Assembly (NCBI RefSeq): GCF_003574395.1
Contig: NZ_KZ984536.1
Location: 105,322-169,321 of the forward strand
Source of the DNA: Tabrizicola thermarum
Lineage (GTDB): Bacteria; Pseudomonadota; Alphaproteobacteria; Rhodobacterales; Rhodobacteraceae
Length of the DNA stretch: 64,000 nt
Reading direction: 5' to 3'
A model generated the notes under the pieces. The model ran no database searches. It was not told where the DNA came from and worked only from the letters and a program-made list of their open reading frames with translations. Position numbers and translations under genes: made by a program. Below, in pieces: positions 8,477 to 16,498 of the stretch; position 1 is the stretch's first letter, and every line of letters starts with the position of its first letter.

Positions 8477-9358
8477 TCAGGTGTAATGCACGCGCCGCTC
8501 GACATAGCGGAACTGGATGAAGGTCAGCGCCATCACAAGGCACATCAGGATGATCGACTGCGCGGCGGCACCCGAGTAGTCAAAGCCGCGGAACCCGTCG
8601 GAATAGATCTTGTAGACCATCAAGTCGGTGGCCCGGAACGGCCCGCCTCCGGTCAGGGTATCGACGATGCCGAAACTGTCGGTGAAGCTGTCGGTGATGT
8701 TGATGACCAGAAGGAAGAAGAACGTGGGCGTCAGCAGCGGCAGTTGCAGGTCGATCATCCGGCGAAGGGGCCGGGCTCCGTCCATCGCGGCGGCCTCGGT
8801 CAGGCTGCGCGGGATGGATTGCAGGGCGGCGAGGAAGAAGATGAAGCTGTAGGCCACCTGCTTCCAGGCGCCCGCGATCACGATGGCAGTCACCGCCTGC
8901 CAAGGGTATTTCGACAGGTCCCACCAGCCCGGCGACAGCGTGTTGATGACGCTGAAGATGCCGGCACCCGGGTTGAAGACGAAGTTGAACGCAAGTCCCA
9001 CGGCAGGGGCCGCCACCGCATAGGGCCAGATGATCCCGACGCGCCAGGCGCGGTAGCCCGCAAGCTGGCGATCCACGAACAGCGCCAGCGTCAGCGCCAT
9101 GCCCATGGCCAGAACCGTGGTCGCCAGCGCGTAGATCACCGAGACCCGCACAGAGCCCCAGTAGTAGGGGTCCGACAGCACCTTGCGGAAGTTCTGGAGG
9201 CCGACCCAGGTATTGCCGCCACCCCAGGGCTGTTCCAGCGTGAAGGCCCAGTATAGCGCCTGTGCAGACGGCCAGTAGAAGAAGGTGAAGATCACCAGTA
9301 GCTGGGGGGCCAGAAGCAAGGGCACGATCCAGCTGAACTTGAAATGGGCGCGGCGCAT
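8477..9358 (-). CDS. ugpA: Glycerol-3-phosphate ABC permease UgpA
   Basis: 293 residues, MalF/UgpA type, with six membrane helices and the EAA loop TEAAAMDGARPLRRMIDLQLP. The characteristic UgpA segments TFFYWPSAQALYWAF and LTGGGPFRATDLMVYKIY are present. It lies 57 bp downstream of ugpB and 9 bp upstream of ugpE. Heterodimer partner of UgpE. Confidence 0.92.
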   Translation of the reverse strand: MRRAHFKFSWIVPLLLAPQLLVIFTFFYWPSAQALYWAFTLEQPWGGGNTWVGLQNFRKVLSDPYYWGSVRVSVIYALATTVLAMGMALTLALFVDRQLAGYRAWRVGIIWPYAVAAPAVGLAFNFVFNPGAGIFSVINTLSPGWWDLSKYPWQAVTAIVIAGAWKQVAYSFIFFLAALQSIPRSLTEAAAMDGARPLRRMIDLQLPLLTPTFFFLLVINITDSFTDSFGIVDTLTGGGPFRATDLMVYKIYSDGFRGFDYSGAAAQSIILMCLVMALTFIQFRYVERRVHYT

Positions 9359-9415
9359 CGGTCCCCTTGGGAAAGGATTGGGGCGCGACCCCTGCGGCCG
9401 CGCCCCGGGTTCTGG

Positions 9416-10747
9416 TCAGGGGAAGGACTTGCCCGCGTAGGTCTGGGCAAAGCGCGCCAGGATTTCGTTGCCACGGGCGGCAGCGGTGTCCAGCGCCTCC
9501 TTCATCGGCTTCTGCCCGGCGAGCGCCGCTTCCACCTCGGCGGTCCATTCGGCGCGGATCTGGATCATGCCGCCCAGTCGGATGCCGCGGGTCAGCGGGC
9601 CCGGCTCGGTATAGGTCAGCGACTTCATCGCGATGTCGCGGTTGATGTAGGGTTCCTTGGCATAGAACCCTTCAGCCAGCAGCGCCTCGTAGGTGGATTT
9701 GGTCACCGGGATGTAGCCCGAGTTCTCCAGCAGGAACTGCTGCTCCGGCTTCGTCGCCAGGAACGCAAGATAGGCCGCTGCCGCCTTGTATTCGTCCTCG
9801 GTCTTGCCCGACAGGACCCACAGCGAGGCCCCGCCGACGACGGTGTTGTGCCGCTCCACGCCCTCGTAGGTCGGGATCATCTGCACGTCCCAGGCGAAGG
9901 CGGGCGTCAGCTTGTGGATCGTGTTGTGGTCGGCGATGGACGAGAAGAACACCGCGCATTCGCCTTCGACAAAGCTGTCGCGCGAGCTTTTGCCTGCGGC
10001 CGGGGTGCGCAGCGTGGCGGTGCCTTCGTTGATCCAGCGCTGCATGTTTTCCATGTGCTGGACGTGCAGGGTGGTGTTGAACAAGAGCTCGGTATCCAGC
10101 CCGTCATAGCCGTTGTTGTTCGAGGCGACGGGGATGTTGTGCACCATCGAGAACTGCTCGAGGTCGATCCACGAGGACGGCGCATAGGCCAGACCGCAGG
10201 CCGCGCCCGACTCCTTGACCTTCACGAGAGCGGCTTCCAGCCCTTCCCAGGTCAGCGGGGCCTCGGTGATCCCGGCCTTGGCGAAAAGGTCCTTGTTCCA
10301 GTAGTAGACCGGAGTCGAAGAGTTCCAGGGCATCGAGAAGAACTCGCCCTTGGACGACGAATAGTAGTTGGCGATGCCGGGGAAATAGTCGGCCCAGTCG
10401 ATGGTGACGCCGGTGTCGGCCATCAGCTTGGTGACCGGATAGAACTCTCCCGACAGCATCAGGTCGGCGGTGCCGGCGTCGAAGGCTTGCAGCAGCGTCG
10501 GGTGTTTGCCCGCACGGAAAGCGGCGATGGTGTTCTGCACGGCCTTCTCATAGCCGTCCTGACCGACACAGACGGCCTCGTACTGGTCCTGGGCGGCGTT
10601 GAAGCGGTTGCAGGTCTCGGCCACCACGGCACCAAGATCACCGGTCAGGCCGTACCAGTATTCGAATTTCGCACGCTCGGCCGAAGCGGTGCCGGCAGTG
10701 GCGGCCAGCGCCAGAATCGCTGCGGTCGCAAGTTTTTGGGTCATCAT
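9416..10747 (-). CDS. ugpB: Glycerol-3-phosphate periplasmic binding protein UgpB
   Basis: 443 residues from ATG 10747; GGAGA sits 6-9 nt upstream of two tandem ATGs (10747, 10744), while an ATG at 10759 overlaps that site and is less likely. A Sec signal peptide (MTQKLATAAILALAATAGTASA) is followed by a cluster-1 solute-binding fold with UgpB hallmarks: EYWYGLTGDLGAVV, NSSTPVYYWNKDLFAKAG and a VVGGASLWVLSG segment. It captures sn-glycerol-3-phosphate or phosphodiesters in the periplasm. First gene of ugpBAEC, behind a Pho box, so expression should rise under phosphate limitation through PhoB. Confidence 0.93.
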   Translation of the reverse strand: MMTQKLATAAILALAATAGTASAERAKFEYWYGLTGDLGAVVAETCNRFNAAQDQYEAVCVGQDGYEKAVQNTIAAFRAGKHPTLLQAFDAGTADLMLSGEFYPVTKLMADTGVTIDWADYFPGIANYYSSSKGEFFSMPWNSSTPVYYWNKDLFAKAGITEAPLTWEGLEAALVKVKESGAACGLAYAPSSWIDLEQFSMVHNIPVASNNNGYDGLDTELLFNTTLHVQHMENMQRWINEGTATLRTPAAGKSSRDSFVEGECAVFFSSIADHNTIHKLTPAFAWDVQMIPTYEGVERHNTVVGGASLWVLSGKTEDEYKAAAAYLAFLATKPEQQFLLENSGYIPVTKSTYEALLAEGFYAKEPYINRDIAMKSLTYTEPGPLTRGIRLGGMIQIRAEWTAEVEAALAGQKPMKEALDTAAARGNEILARFAQTYAGKSFP

Positions 10748-10799
10748 CCCGGTCTCCATGCTGGATGGTTGGATCGCGGGGTCCTTATGCGGGGATTCG

Positions 10800-10817
10800 A
10801 TGACGGATTGACGACAG
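10800..10817 (-). promoter_or_regulatory. Pho box upstream of ugpB
   Basis: On the minus strand CTGTCGT-CAAT-CCGTCAT is two 7-bp direct repeats of the CTGTCAT type 11 bp apart, the exact geometry of a PhoB half-site pair. It lies 53 bp before the ugpB start. A possible -10 (CATAAG) begins about 10 bp downstream, as expected where PhoB replaces a -35 element. Confidence 0.75.
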
Positions 10818-10866
10818 ATCGGTACAAATAAATATACATATCAATATCTTGATGCAATTAGACATG

Positions 10867-10889
10867 GCGCGCCGGACTGACCGGCGCGC
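10867..10889 (-). terminator. Hairpin between phosphodiesterase gene and ugpB
   Basis: A perfect 9-bp GC stem GCGCGCCGG / CCGGCGCGC with a 5-nt loop, 33 bp after the phosphodiesterase stop, followed on the minus strand by A/T-rich DNA without a strict T-run. It probably separates the upstream two-gene unit from the Pho-controlled ugp operon. Confidence 0.5.
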
Positions 10890-10921
10890 TTCGGGTCGCA
10901 GCTTTGGTGGCACCGGGGCCC

Positions 10922-11725
10922 CTAGTGGAACAGGCCCGGCGCCAGTGTCAGGTGGCGTTCGCCGTGATCCTGGAAATGCACGGTGACGCCTTCGGGATGC
11001 AGCAGAACGACAGCCATCTGCGCCGGGCCTTCCAGCTGACGCTGCTGGCCGGGCACGCCCGGCACATGCGGCGTGACGGAATAGTGCGACCCGGCCAGCG
11101 TTGTCATCGGCAGGCCCTTCCAGACCGCCGAGGTCGGCAGATGGACATGGCCCGCGATGACCTGACGCACATCGGGGTGGCGGTTCAGCACGTCGACGAA
11201 CTCGGCCGCGTTTTCCAGGATGATCTCGTCCACCGGCAGGAACAGCGGGTTGGCATGGTGGTGCTGCACCACGATGACCGGGCGGTCCTCGGCTTCGTTC
11301 AGGCGCGCGGCCAGCCAGTCCAGCCGCCCCTGGCACAGCCGCCCGCCGACAAGGCCGGGCTCGGTCGTGTCCAGAAGGATGATCCGGTGCCCGCCCGCGT
11401 CAAAGGCGGTCGAGACCCGGCCAGCCGCATCGTCGCGATCCGCCCCGAAGACCGACAGGAAGGCATCCCGGTCGTCGTGATTGCCAAGGGTCAGGTAGAC
11501 CGGCATCGGCAGGTCGGCGATAATGTCGTGCAGGTGGCGGTAGGCCGCGACTTCGCCTCGGTCGGCCAGATCCCCGGCCAGCAGGACGAAGGCCGCGTCG
11601 GCATGGTCACGCAGGATCGCGTCCAGCGCCTCGCGCGTGCGGGTGCCGGTGTCCAGACCGTTGACCGGCACGCCGGGCGCGGACAGATGCAGATCGGACA
11701 GGACGATGAACTTTAGCGGGCTCAT
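10922..11725 (-). CDS. Calcineurin-like phosphodiesterase (CpdA/GpdQ class)
   Basis: 267 residues with the full set of class III metallophosphoesterase motifs: DLH at 11-13, GDLADRG, GNHDDR, a QHHHA segment and GHVHLP. These residues bind a di-metal centre. Cyclic-nucleotide phosphodiesterase CpdA and glycerophosphodiesterase GpdQ share this fold. Its position just upstream of ugpBAEC favours hydrolysis of glycerophosphodiesters that the Ugp system imports, but substrate cannot be read from sequence. No signal peptide, so cytoplasmic. It overlaps the preceding TIM-barrel gene by ATGA. Confidence 0.85.
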   Translation of the reverse strand: MSPLKFIVLSDLHLSAPGVPVNGLDTGTRTREALDAILRDHADAAFVLLAGDLADRGEVAAYRHLHDIIADLPMPVYLTLGNHDDRDAFLSVFGADRDDAAGRVSTAFDAGGHRIILLDTTEPGLVGGRLCQGRLDWLAARLNEAEDRPVIVVQHHHANPLFLPVDEIILENAAEFVDVLNRHPDVRQVIAGHVHLPTSAVWKGLPMTTLAGSHYSVTPHVPGVPGQQRQLEGPAQMAVVLLHPEGVTVHFQDHGERHLTLAPGLFH

Positions 11726-12537
11726 TCCGCAAGCCCCAGCGATTTCAGATGCCGCGCCGAGGGGATCACCCCCGCCTTGTCGCGCAACTCCAGGATCAAC
11801 CGCGGGTTCGCCCCGGTCTTGCCGATCGCATCGAAGACCGAAGGCCAGAGGATCGTGCCATGCCCGATCTGCCAGTGCCGATCCGCAAATCCGTCGGCGT
11901 CCTGAAGGTGGATGTGGCCCAGCCGGGTCCCGGCGGCGCGGATGTAGTAGTCCACCGGCGGCGCCCCGGTCGAGACATGGGCGTAATGCGCGTGTCCGGT
12001 GTCCACCGACAGCTCCAGCGCCTGCCAGCCAAGCTCGGCACAGAGCATGGCGCGGTCGGCGGGCTCCACGTCCTCGATGTTCTCCAGCACGAAGGTCACG
12101 CCCATGTCTTCGGCCCGCTTCAGCGCGGCCCCCAGCGTGTCGCGGGCAGCGGTCAGCATCCGGTCGGTGTCGGTCGGATATAGGCCGCGGTGGTTGTAGC
12201 CCCAGGTGGTGAAGGGCGAGTGGATCACGACATGCGTGCCCTTGACGGCCGCGCAGACGTCCAGCGCCTGCTCCATCCGGCGGGCAACGATCCGGCGCAC
12301 CTCGGGGTCGTAGGAGGCGATGGTAAAGCCCCAGAACGGGCCGTGGATACCCCGCCGTCCCTCGTGGCCCTCAAGAAGCCCGTTCACCTCGTCGGCCAGC
12401 CCCGACCAGTCGCCGTCCAGGACTTCGGCATCGACGAAATGCTGCAACTCCAGATCGCGCGGCGCTTCGCGCAACCAGTCGACGTGGGTGGCAAGGCTGG
12501 CGCGGCAGAGCGCGGCACCAAGGATCGGAAGGGTCAT
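11722..12537 (-). CDS. Sugar-phosphate isomerase/epimerase-like TIM-barrel protein
   Basis: 271 residues, AP-endonuclease-2/xylose-isomerase-like TIM barrel with metal-binding residues in THVVIHSPF, FVLENIEDVEPAD, ELSVDTGHAHY, LGHIHLQDADG and LILELRDK. Cytoplasmic. The reaction is unknown; family members include isomerases, epimerases and endonuclease IV-like phosphodiesterases. It is translationally coupled to the calcineurin-like phosphodiesterase, suggesting that it handles an alcohol or sugar released from imported phosphodiesters. Confidence 0.78.
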   Translation of the reverse strand: MTLPILGAALCRASLATHVDWLREAPRDLELQHFVDAEVLDGDWSGLADEVNGLLEGHEGRRGIHGPFWGFTIASYDPEVRRIVARRMEQALDVCAAVKGTHVVIHSPFTTWGYNHRGLYPTDTDRMLTAARDTLGAALKRAEDMGVTFVLENIEDVEPADRAMLCAELGWQALELSVDTGHAHYAHVSTGAPPVDYYIRAAGTRLGHIHLQDADGFADRHWQIGHGTILWPSVFDAIGKTGANPRLILELRDKAGVIPSARHLKSLGLAE

Positions 12538-12542
12538 AGGTC

Positions 12543-12572
12543 AGCATCCCGTGTTGCATTCCCCGGGATGCT
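12543..12572 (-). promoter_or_regulatory. Inverted repeat covering the ribosome-binding region of the TIM-barrel gene
   Basis: AGCATCCCG and CGGGATGCT are perfect 9-bp complements around a 12-nt loop, ending 5 nt before the start codon at 12537. No separate Shine-Dalgarno is visible. As RNA the hairpin would bury the ribosome-binding region; as DNA it could be an operator. Confidence 0.35.
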
Positions 12573-12711
12573 GCAAGCGTTGCACGACAGAACTGTTTGG
12601 GTTCGGTAAAAGATTCACGACTGGCCGCTGATCGACCGCGCCGTACGATCCCGACGACCCGACGGGTCAGACGGCCGGGTCGGTCGCTGCCTTGCGCCGC
12701 CGTCGAGCCGG

Positions 12712-12981
12712 TCAGGGCGGAGCCTCGGCGACCGGTTCGGCGGCATCGACCGGAGGGGCAGCCTGCGGAACAGGGCCCGCTTCGGCCACGGCTTCAGCAT
12801 CGCCCTCCGGGCTGTGCCTTGCGACCCACTCACGCATGAACCGGCGGATTTCACGCGCGGCACTGGTGTCCATCCGGTCGCAGAGTTTGACGAATGCATC
12901 GCGCTCACCTGCCTCGATCCGGATCACCAGCTGGCTGGATTTCTTGTTCTTCTTCTTGCCGTCAGACTTGGATTTGCCCAT
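12712..12981 (-). CDS. Small ribbon-helix-helix-type DNA-binding protein
   Basis: 89 residues from ATG 12981 with GGGGAT upstream; longer frames extending to 13572 overlap the GT2 gene and are not real. A lysine-rich N-terminus (MGKSKSDGKKKNKKS) is followed by a short beta-strand QLVIRIEAGERDAFVKLC and two helices, as in CopG/Arc-type repressors. The tail from about residue 58 is Ala/Pro/Glu rich. Three 11-bp repeats upstream look like its own operator. It is divergent from the lipid-modification cluster at 13165 and could control it. Exact family uncertain. Confidence 0.72.
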   Translation of the reverse strand: MGKSKSDGKKKNKKSSQLVIRIEAGERDAFVKLCDRMDTSAAREIRRFMREWVARHSPEGDAEAVAEAGPVPQAAPPVDAAEPVAEAPP

Positions 12982-12999
12982 CAGTATCCCCGCTTTTGC

Positions 13000-13032
13000 A
13001 TATGCAATGTATATGCAATGTATATGCATATT
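13000..13032. promoter_or_regulatory. Three tandem 11-bp iterons (ATATGCAATGT)
   Basis: ATATGCAATGT occurs twice exactly and a third time as ATATGCATATT, head to tail with an 11-bp period, one helical turn, so all copies face the same side of the DNA. The surrounding TGCATATGCA palindromes and A/T richness stand out in the GC-rich region. The array begins 19 bp upstream of the ribbon-helix-helix start and lies in the only promoter space shared with the divergent GT2 gene. Likely an operator. Confidence 0.7.
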
Positions 13033-13164
13033 TGCACAGGATCGTACGGCGGGCAAGCGCCCTGCTGCACTGTCACCGCCTGATGGAGCCTTGAAACAGG
13101 ACCGTCGCAATACTATCACGTTGCAGTCGTAAATTCTTATGGCATCCTCGACTGGTACCCCGTA

Positions 13165-13998
13165 ATGCATTCCAGCCCGACCCCGCTTCCGGCGTCCCGC
13201 CTTCCGCCGCGGCTTTCCGTCGTCGTGCCCCTGCACAACGAGGAAGGCGCGATCGAGGATCTGGTCGCCGACATCACCGAAGCGCTGGCAAGCTGGCCCT
13301 ACGAACTGATCCTGGTGGATGACGGATCGACCGACAGCACCCGGTCGAAGTGCCTCACCCTTGCGGCGCGGGATGGGCGCATCGTGGTCCTTGGCCATCC
13401 CCGCTCCGGCGGCCAGTCGGCAGCGCTGCATTCCGGGGTCCTTGCCGCCCGCGCGGCCATTGTGGCGACACTTGACGGAGACGGACAGAACCCGCCCGAA
13501 AACCTGCCGCGTCTGGTCGCTCCGCTGATCGGCCCCGACGTCGATCCGGCCTGCGGCCTGGTTGCCGGGCAACGCATCGGGCGCAAGGACAGCCTGTCAA
13601 AGCGGCTTGCCTCGCGCTTTGCCAATTCCATCCGCTCGGCGGTGCTGCGGGACGGGACGCGCGACACCGGATGCGGGCTCAAGGCCTTCCGGCGCGAGGC
13701 CTTCCTGGCCCTGCCCTACTTCGACCACATGCACCGCTACCTTCCCGCGCTTTTTGCCCGCGACGGGTGGAAGGTGCAGCTGGTCGATGTCACGCATGCT
13801 CCGCGCCGCAGCGGCCGATCTAAATACGGCAACCTCGACCGCGCGCTGGCCGGGATCCTCGACCTTGCGGGGGTGGCCTGGCTTATCCACCGCAGAAAAC
13901 GCGCGCAGGCCGAACGTCTGACCCCCGAACCGCTGCACGGCACTGTCGAGACCGCCGCGCAGCCGATACCCGCGACGAAAGGCAGGATCGATGCATGA
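13165..13998 (+). CDS. GT2 polyprenyl-phosphate glycosyltransferase (DPM/ArnC-like)
   Basis: 277 residues with a GT-A fold: LSVVVPLHNEEGAIEDLV, nucleotide-binding ELILVDDGSTDSTR, DxD-type LDGDGQNPP, and the C-terminal KYGNLDRALAGILD segment typical of dolichyl-phosphate-mannose synthase, GtrB and ArnC enzymes. No long membrane domain, so peripheral on the cytoplasmic face. It should load a sugar from a nucleotide donor onto undecaprenyl phosphate for the ArnT-like transferases downstream. First of six overlapping genes; it overlaps the next by 8 bp. The sugar (mannose, aminoarabinose or galacturonate) cannot be told. Confidence 0.87.
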   Translation: MHSSPTPLPASRLPPRLSVVVPLHNEEGAIEDLVADITEALASWPYELILVDDGSTDSTRSKCLTLAARDGRIVVLGHPRSGGQSAALHSGVLAARAAIVATLDGDGQNPPENLPRLVAPLIGPDVDPACGLVAGQRIGRKDSLSKRLASRFANSIRSAVLRDGTRDTGCGLKAFRREAFLALPYFDHMHRYLPALFARDGWKVQLVDVTHAPRRSGRSKYGNLDRALAGILDLAGVAWLIHRRKRAQAERLTPEPLHGTVETAAQPIPATKGRIDA

Positions 13999-14314
13999 AA
14001 CCCTCTGGGCCTGGCTGCATGTGGACAGCTGGACCGAATTCACCTGGGTCCTGATCGGCCTGTCCGGTCAGCTACTGTTCACCGCGCGCTTCCTGGTGCA
14101 ATGGATCGCGTCCGAGCGCGAAAAGAGGTCGGTGATTCCGCTGGCCTTCTGGTATTTCTCGCTGGCGGGGGGAATCGTGCTGTTCAGCTATGCGCTCTGG
14201 CGGCGCGACCCGGTGTTCATCCTGGGCCAGTCGATGGGTCTGGTGATCTACGCCCGCAATCTCTGGCTGATCCATGCCGAGCACCAGCATCGCACCGCCA
14301 GCGCCGAAAACTGA
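13991..14314 (+). CDS. LAB_N-domain (lipid-A-disaccharide synthase N-terminal) membrane protein
   Basis: 107 residues with three membrane segments and LAB_N hallmarks: LIGLSGQLLFTARFLVQWI, EREKRSVIPLAFWYFSLAGG, RDPVFILGQSMGLVIYARNLW. Such proteins sit beside GT2 polyprenyl-phosphate sugar synthases and ArnT-like transferases in lipid A modification loci. A role in flipping or presenting the lipid-linked sugar is possible but unproven. Overlaps both neighbours. Confidence 0.85.
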   Translation: MHETLWAWLHVDSWTEFTWVLIGLSGQLLFTARFLVQWIASEREKRSVIPLAFWYFSLAGGIVLFSYALWRRDPVFILGQSMGLVIYARNLWLIHAEHQHRTASAEN

Positions 14315-15755
14315 CCGGACCCGGGGTCTGGCGGACACTGCCCTGTGGGTGGTGTTCGGCCTGGCCGTCTGGCGGCTGGCCCTTGGCCTGCTGGACCGGA
14401 CCGAGCTTTCGACGGACGAGGCGCAGTACTGGTTCTGGGGCCAGACCTTCGACTTCGGGGCCTATTCGAAACCACCGCTGATCGGCTGGATCACCCGGGT
14501 CTCCACCGATCTCTTCGGCCAATCGGTGGCCGCCGTGCGCCTGCCCTCCGTCGCCTTCCACACGGCCACGGCGATCCTGATCCTTGCCAGCGCGCGGCGC
14601 CTGACCCCGCCCGCTGTCGCGGGATTGGCGGCGCTGCTTTACTTCGTCTCGCCTGCGGTCGCGCTCGGATCGTCGCTAATGACGACCGACACCCCCCTGC
14701 TTCTGGCCGCAGCCCTGGCCCTGCTTGCGCAGCTGCGTCTGGGCGAGGCGAACGCCGCCGGACAGCGCGCCCCCGGCACGGCGGTCCTTCTGGGACTGGC
14801 GCTCGGCCTCGGCTTGCTGGCCAAGCACGCGATGCTGTTCTGGCTTCCGGGGGCCGGGATTGCGGCCCTGCTCTCCCCCCGCTTCCGCCCGGCCCGGTCC
14901 GACCTGATGCTTGCCTGTGCCGTGATGCTGGCGGTCATTGCACCGCACCTTCTGTGGCTTGCCCAGCACGGCTTCATCACCTTCCGGCACATCGAGACGA
15001 TCACCGAGCCGACCGGCCTTTCCCTCCTGCGCCCCTTGCGCTTTCTGGCCGAGCAGTTCCTAGTCGCGGGGCCGATCACCTTCGCGGCGCTTCTGGTGGC
15101 GCTGCGCGATAAAAGGCAGGCGGGCCTTGCCGCATTGGCGCTGGCACCGCTGCTGTTCGTTCTTGCCCAAGGCGTGCGAGGGCCGGTGCTGGCGAACTGG
15201 GCGGTGCTGTATCTGGTGCCGGGCTCCATCCTTGCCGCCCAGGTGCTGCTGCCGCATCGCCTGCTGGTCGGGCTGGCACTGGCGCTGGGGCTGGCCGTCT
15301 CGGTCGCTCTGCCGCTGGCGAAGGTCGTCGGAACCGAGGCGCAAAGGCCGGATGGGCGCCCGCTCCTGTCGCGCTACCTTGGTCATTCCGCCGTCGCACT
15401 CTGGGCCATCGACGCCGCAGCGTCGAACGGGGCGGATGTGCTGATCGCCCGCGACCGGGACCTGCTGGCCGACCTGTCCTGGTTCGCCGCCGGGTCCGGG
15501 ATTGCCATCCGCGCCGTCCCTCCCGATGGCCCGCCCGCGCATCATTGGGAAATGACCGCGGCCTTCCAGCCGCAGGACGGCGCGCATCCCCTTATCCTGT
15601 TGCGCGCCGGTGGGGCGCTGCCTTGCGACGACGCTGAGCCCATCGCCGAAACGGTCGCGCCGCCCGGCTTTGCCGGAGGCGAGACAATCCTTCTCTACCG
15701 GCTGCCCGATCCAGGCTGCCTTGGTGCAACAGCATCGGAAGGTGAACCGAAATGA
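14274..15755 (+). CDS. ArnT/PMT-family glycosyltransferase (GT39/GT83 type)
   Basis: 493 residues, multispan. The first luminal loop has the acidic motif ELSTDEAQYWFWGQ followed by SKPPLIGWITR, diagnostic of ArnT-like enzymes that take sugar from undecaprenyl-phosphate. A soluble periplasmic C-terminal domain starts at about residue 380. It should transfer the sugar made by the GT2 enzyme to lipid A, core or another envelope acceptor. The chosen ATG overlaps the LAB_N gene by 41 bp; no strong ribosome site is visible, so the start may be slightly downstream. Confidence 0.85.
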   Translation: MPSTSIAPPAPKTDRTRGLADTALWVVFGLAVWRLALGLLDRTELSTDEAQYWFWGQTFDFGAYSKPPLIGWITRVSTDLFGQSVAAVRLPSVAFHTATAILILASARRLTPPAVAGLAALLYFVSPAVALGSSLMTTDTPLLLAAALALLAQLRLGEANAAGQRAPGTAVLLGLALGLGLLAKHAMLFWLPGAGIAALLSPRFRPARSDLMLACAVMLAVIAPHLLWLAQHGFITFRHIETITEPTGLSLLRPLRFLAEQFLVAGPITFAALLVALRDKRQAGLAALALAPLLFVLAQGVRGPVLANWAVLYLVPGSILAAQVLLPHRLLVGLALALGLAVSVALPLAKVVGTEAQRPDGRPLLSRYLGHSAVALWAIDAAASNGADVLIARDRDLLADLSWFAAGSGIAIRAVPPDGPPAHHWEMTAAFQPQDGAHPLILLRAGGALPCDDAEPIAETVAPPGFAGGETILLYRLPDPGCLGATASEGEPK

Positions 15756-16498
15756 CCCTGCAACGCCTGCTGATCGCCTATCTGATCGTCGTGGTCACGG
15801 TGCAAGCCCTGTTCGCGGCCTTCCCCGGCATCGACCTTGCCATCTCGAGGCTGTTCGCCGACGACAGCGGGGCCTTCGTCTGGGCCAGCGGAACGGCCCC
15901 GACGGTCAACCTCGTGGTCCGCCGCATTGGCGAGGCGGTCACCTTCCTGCTTCTGGCCGGATGGATCTTCGGCGCGATGACCGCGGACACGCGCGGCGAT
16001 GCCCTGCGGCTTCTGGCCTACCCGCTGCTCTGCGTCGCCCTCGCCAGCGGCGTCATTGTCAATCTCCTGCTCAAGTCCCACATCGGACGCGCCCGGCCCG
16101 ACACGCTTGTCGAGTTCGGCGGCACGGCGCAGTTCACCCCGCCCTGGCAGGTCGTCCAGGAATGTGCGCGCAACTGCTCGTTCACCTCGGGCGAGGTCGC
16201 GTTGGCTGCGGGCCTGGCCATTCCCGCCGTGGTGATCCTCTGGCCGCATCTCAACCGGCCCGGCGCCCGCCTGCTGGCGATCCTCGTCGCAGTGGCCTAT
16301 GTCGGCTTTACTGCGGTGTTGCGGATCGGACTTGGTCGTCACTTCCTCAGCGATGCGGTCTTTTCCATCCTCTTCGCGGCAGGCGTGGCGCTTGCGGTCT
16401 ATCCGCTTTTGCGCATCGATCGGGCGCGCCAGCATGTCCCGCTTCTCGCCCCGCGCAATCCGGCTGTCGCGCCGCGCGAACAAAGGGGCGTCTTTTGA
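15752..16498 (+). CDS. PAP2-superfamily membrane phosphatase with SGE variant
   Basis: 248 residues, five to six membrane helices. PAP2 motif 1 is KSHIGRARPDT, motif 2 is CSFTSGEVALAAG and motif 3 is LRIGLGRHFLSDA. Motif 2 has Glu where the canonical PSGH has the general-acid His; I recall similar SGE variants in alphaproteobacterial family members. Likely acts on a lipid phosphate (lipid A or undecaprenyl pyrophosphate) at the periplasmic face. Overlaps both flanking genes by 4 bp. Confidence 0.83.
   Translation: MTLQRLLIAYLIVVVTVQALFAAFPGIDLAISRLFADDSGAFVWASGTAPTVNLVVRRIGEAVTFLLLAGWIFGAMTADTRGDALRLLAYPLLCVALASGVIVNLLLKSHIGRARPDTLVEFGGTAQFTPPWQVVQECARNCSFTSGEVALAAGLAIPAVVILWPHLNRPGARLLAILVAVAYVGFTAVLRIGLGRHFLSDAVFSILFAAGVALAVYPLLRIDRARQHVPLLAPRNPAVAPREQRGVF

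Noticed and set aside
13000-13032. Interpretation of the three 11-bp repeats as a CRISPR array or a replication origin.
   Set aside because: Repeats are far too short and lack spacers for CRISPR, and no Rep-like initiator or DnaA box cluster is present; an operator is the simplest reading.
12982-13572. Long minus-strand extension of the ribbon-helix-helix frame to 13572.
   Set aside because: It runs antisense through the GT2 gene and through the iterons; the start at 12981 has a proper ribosome site.
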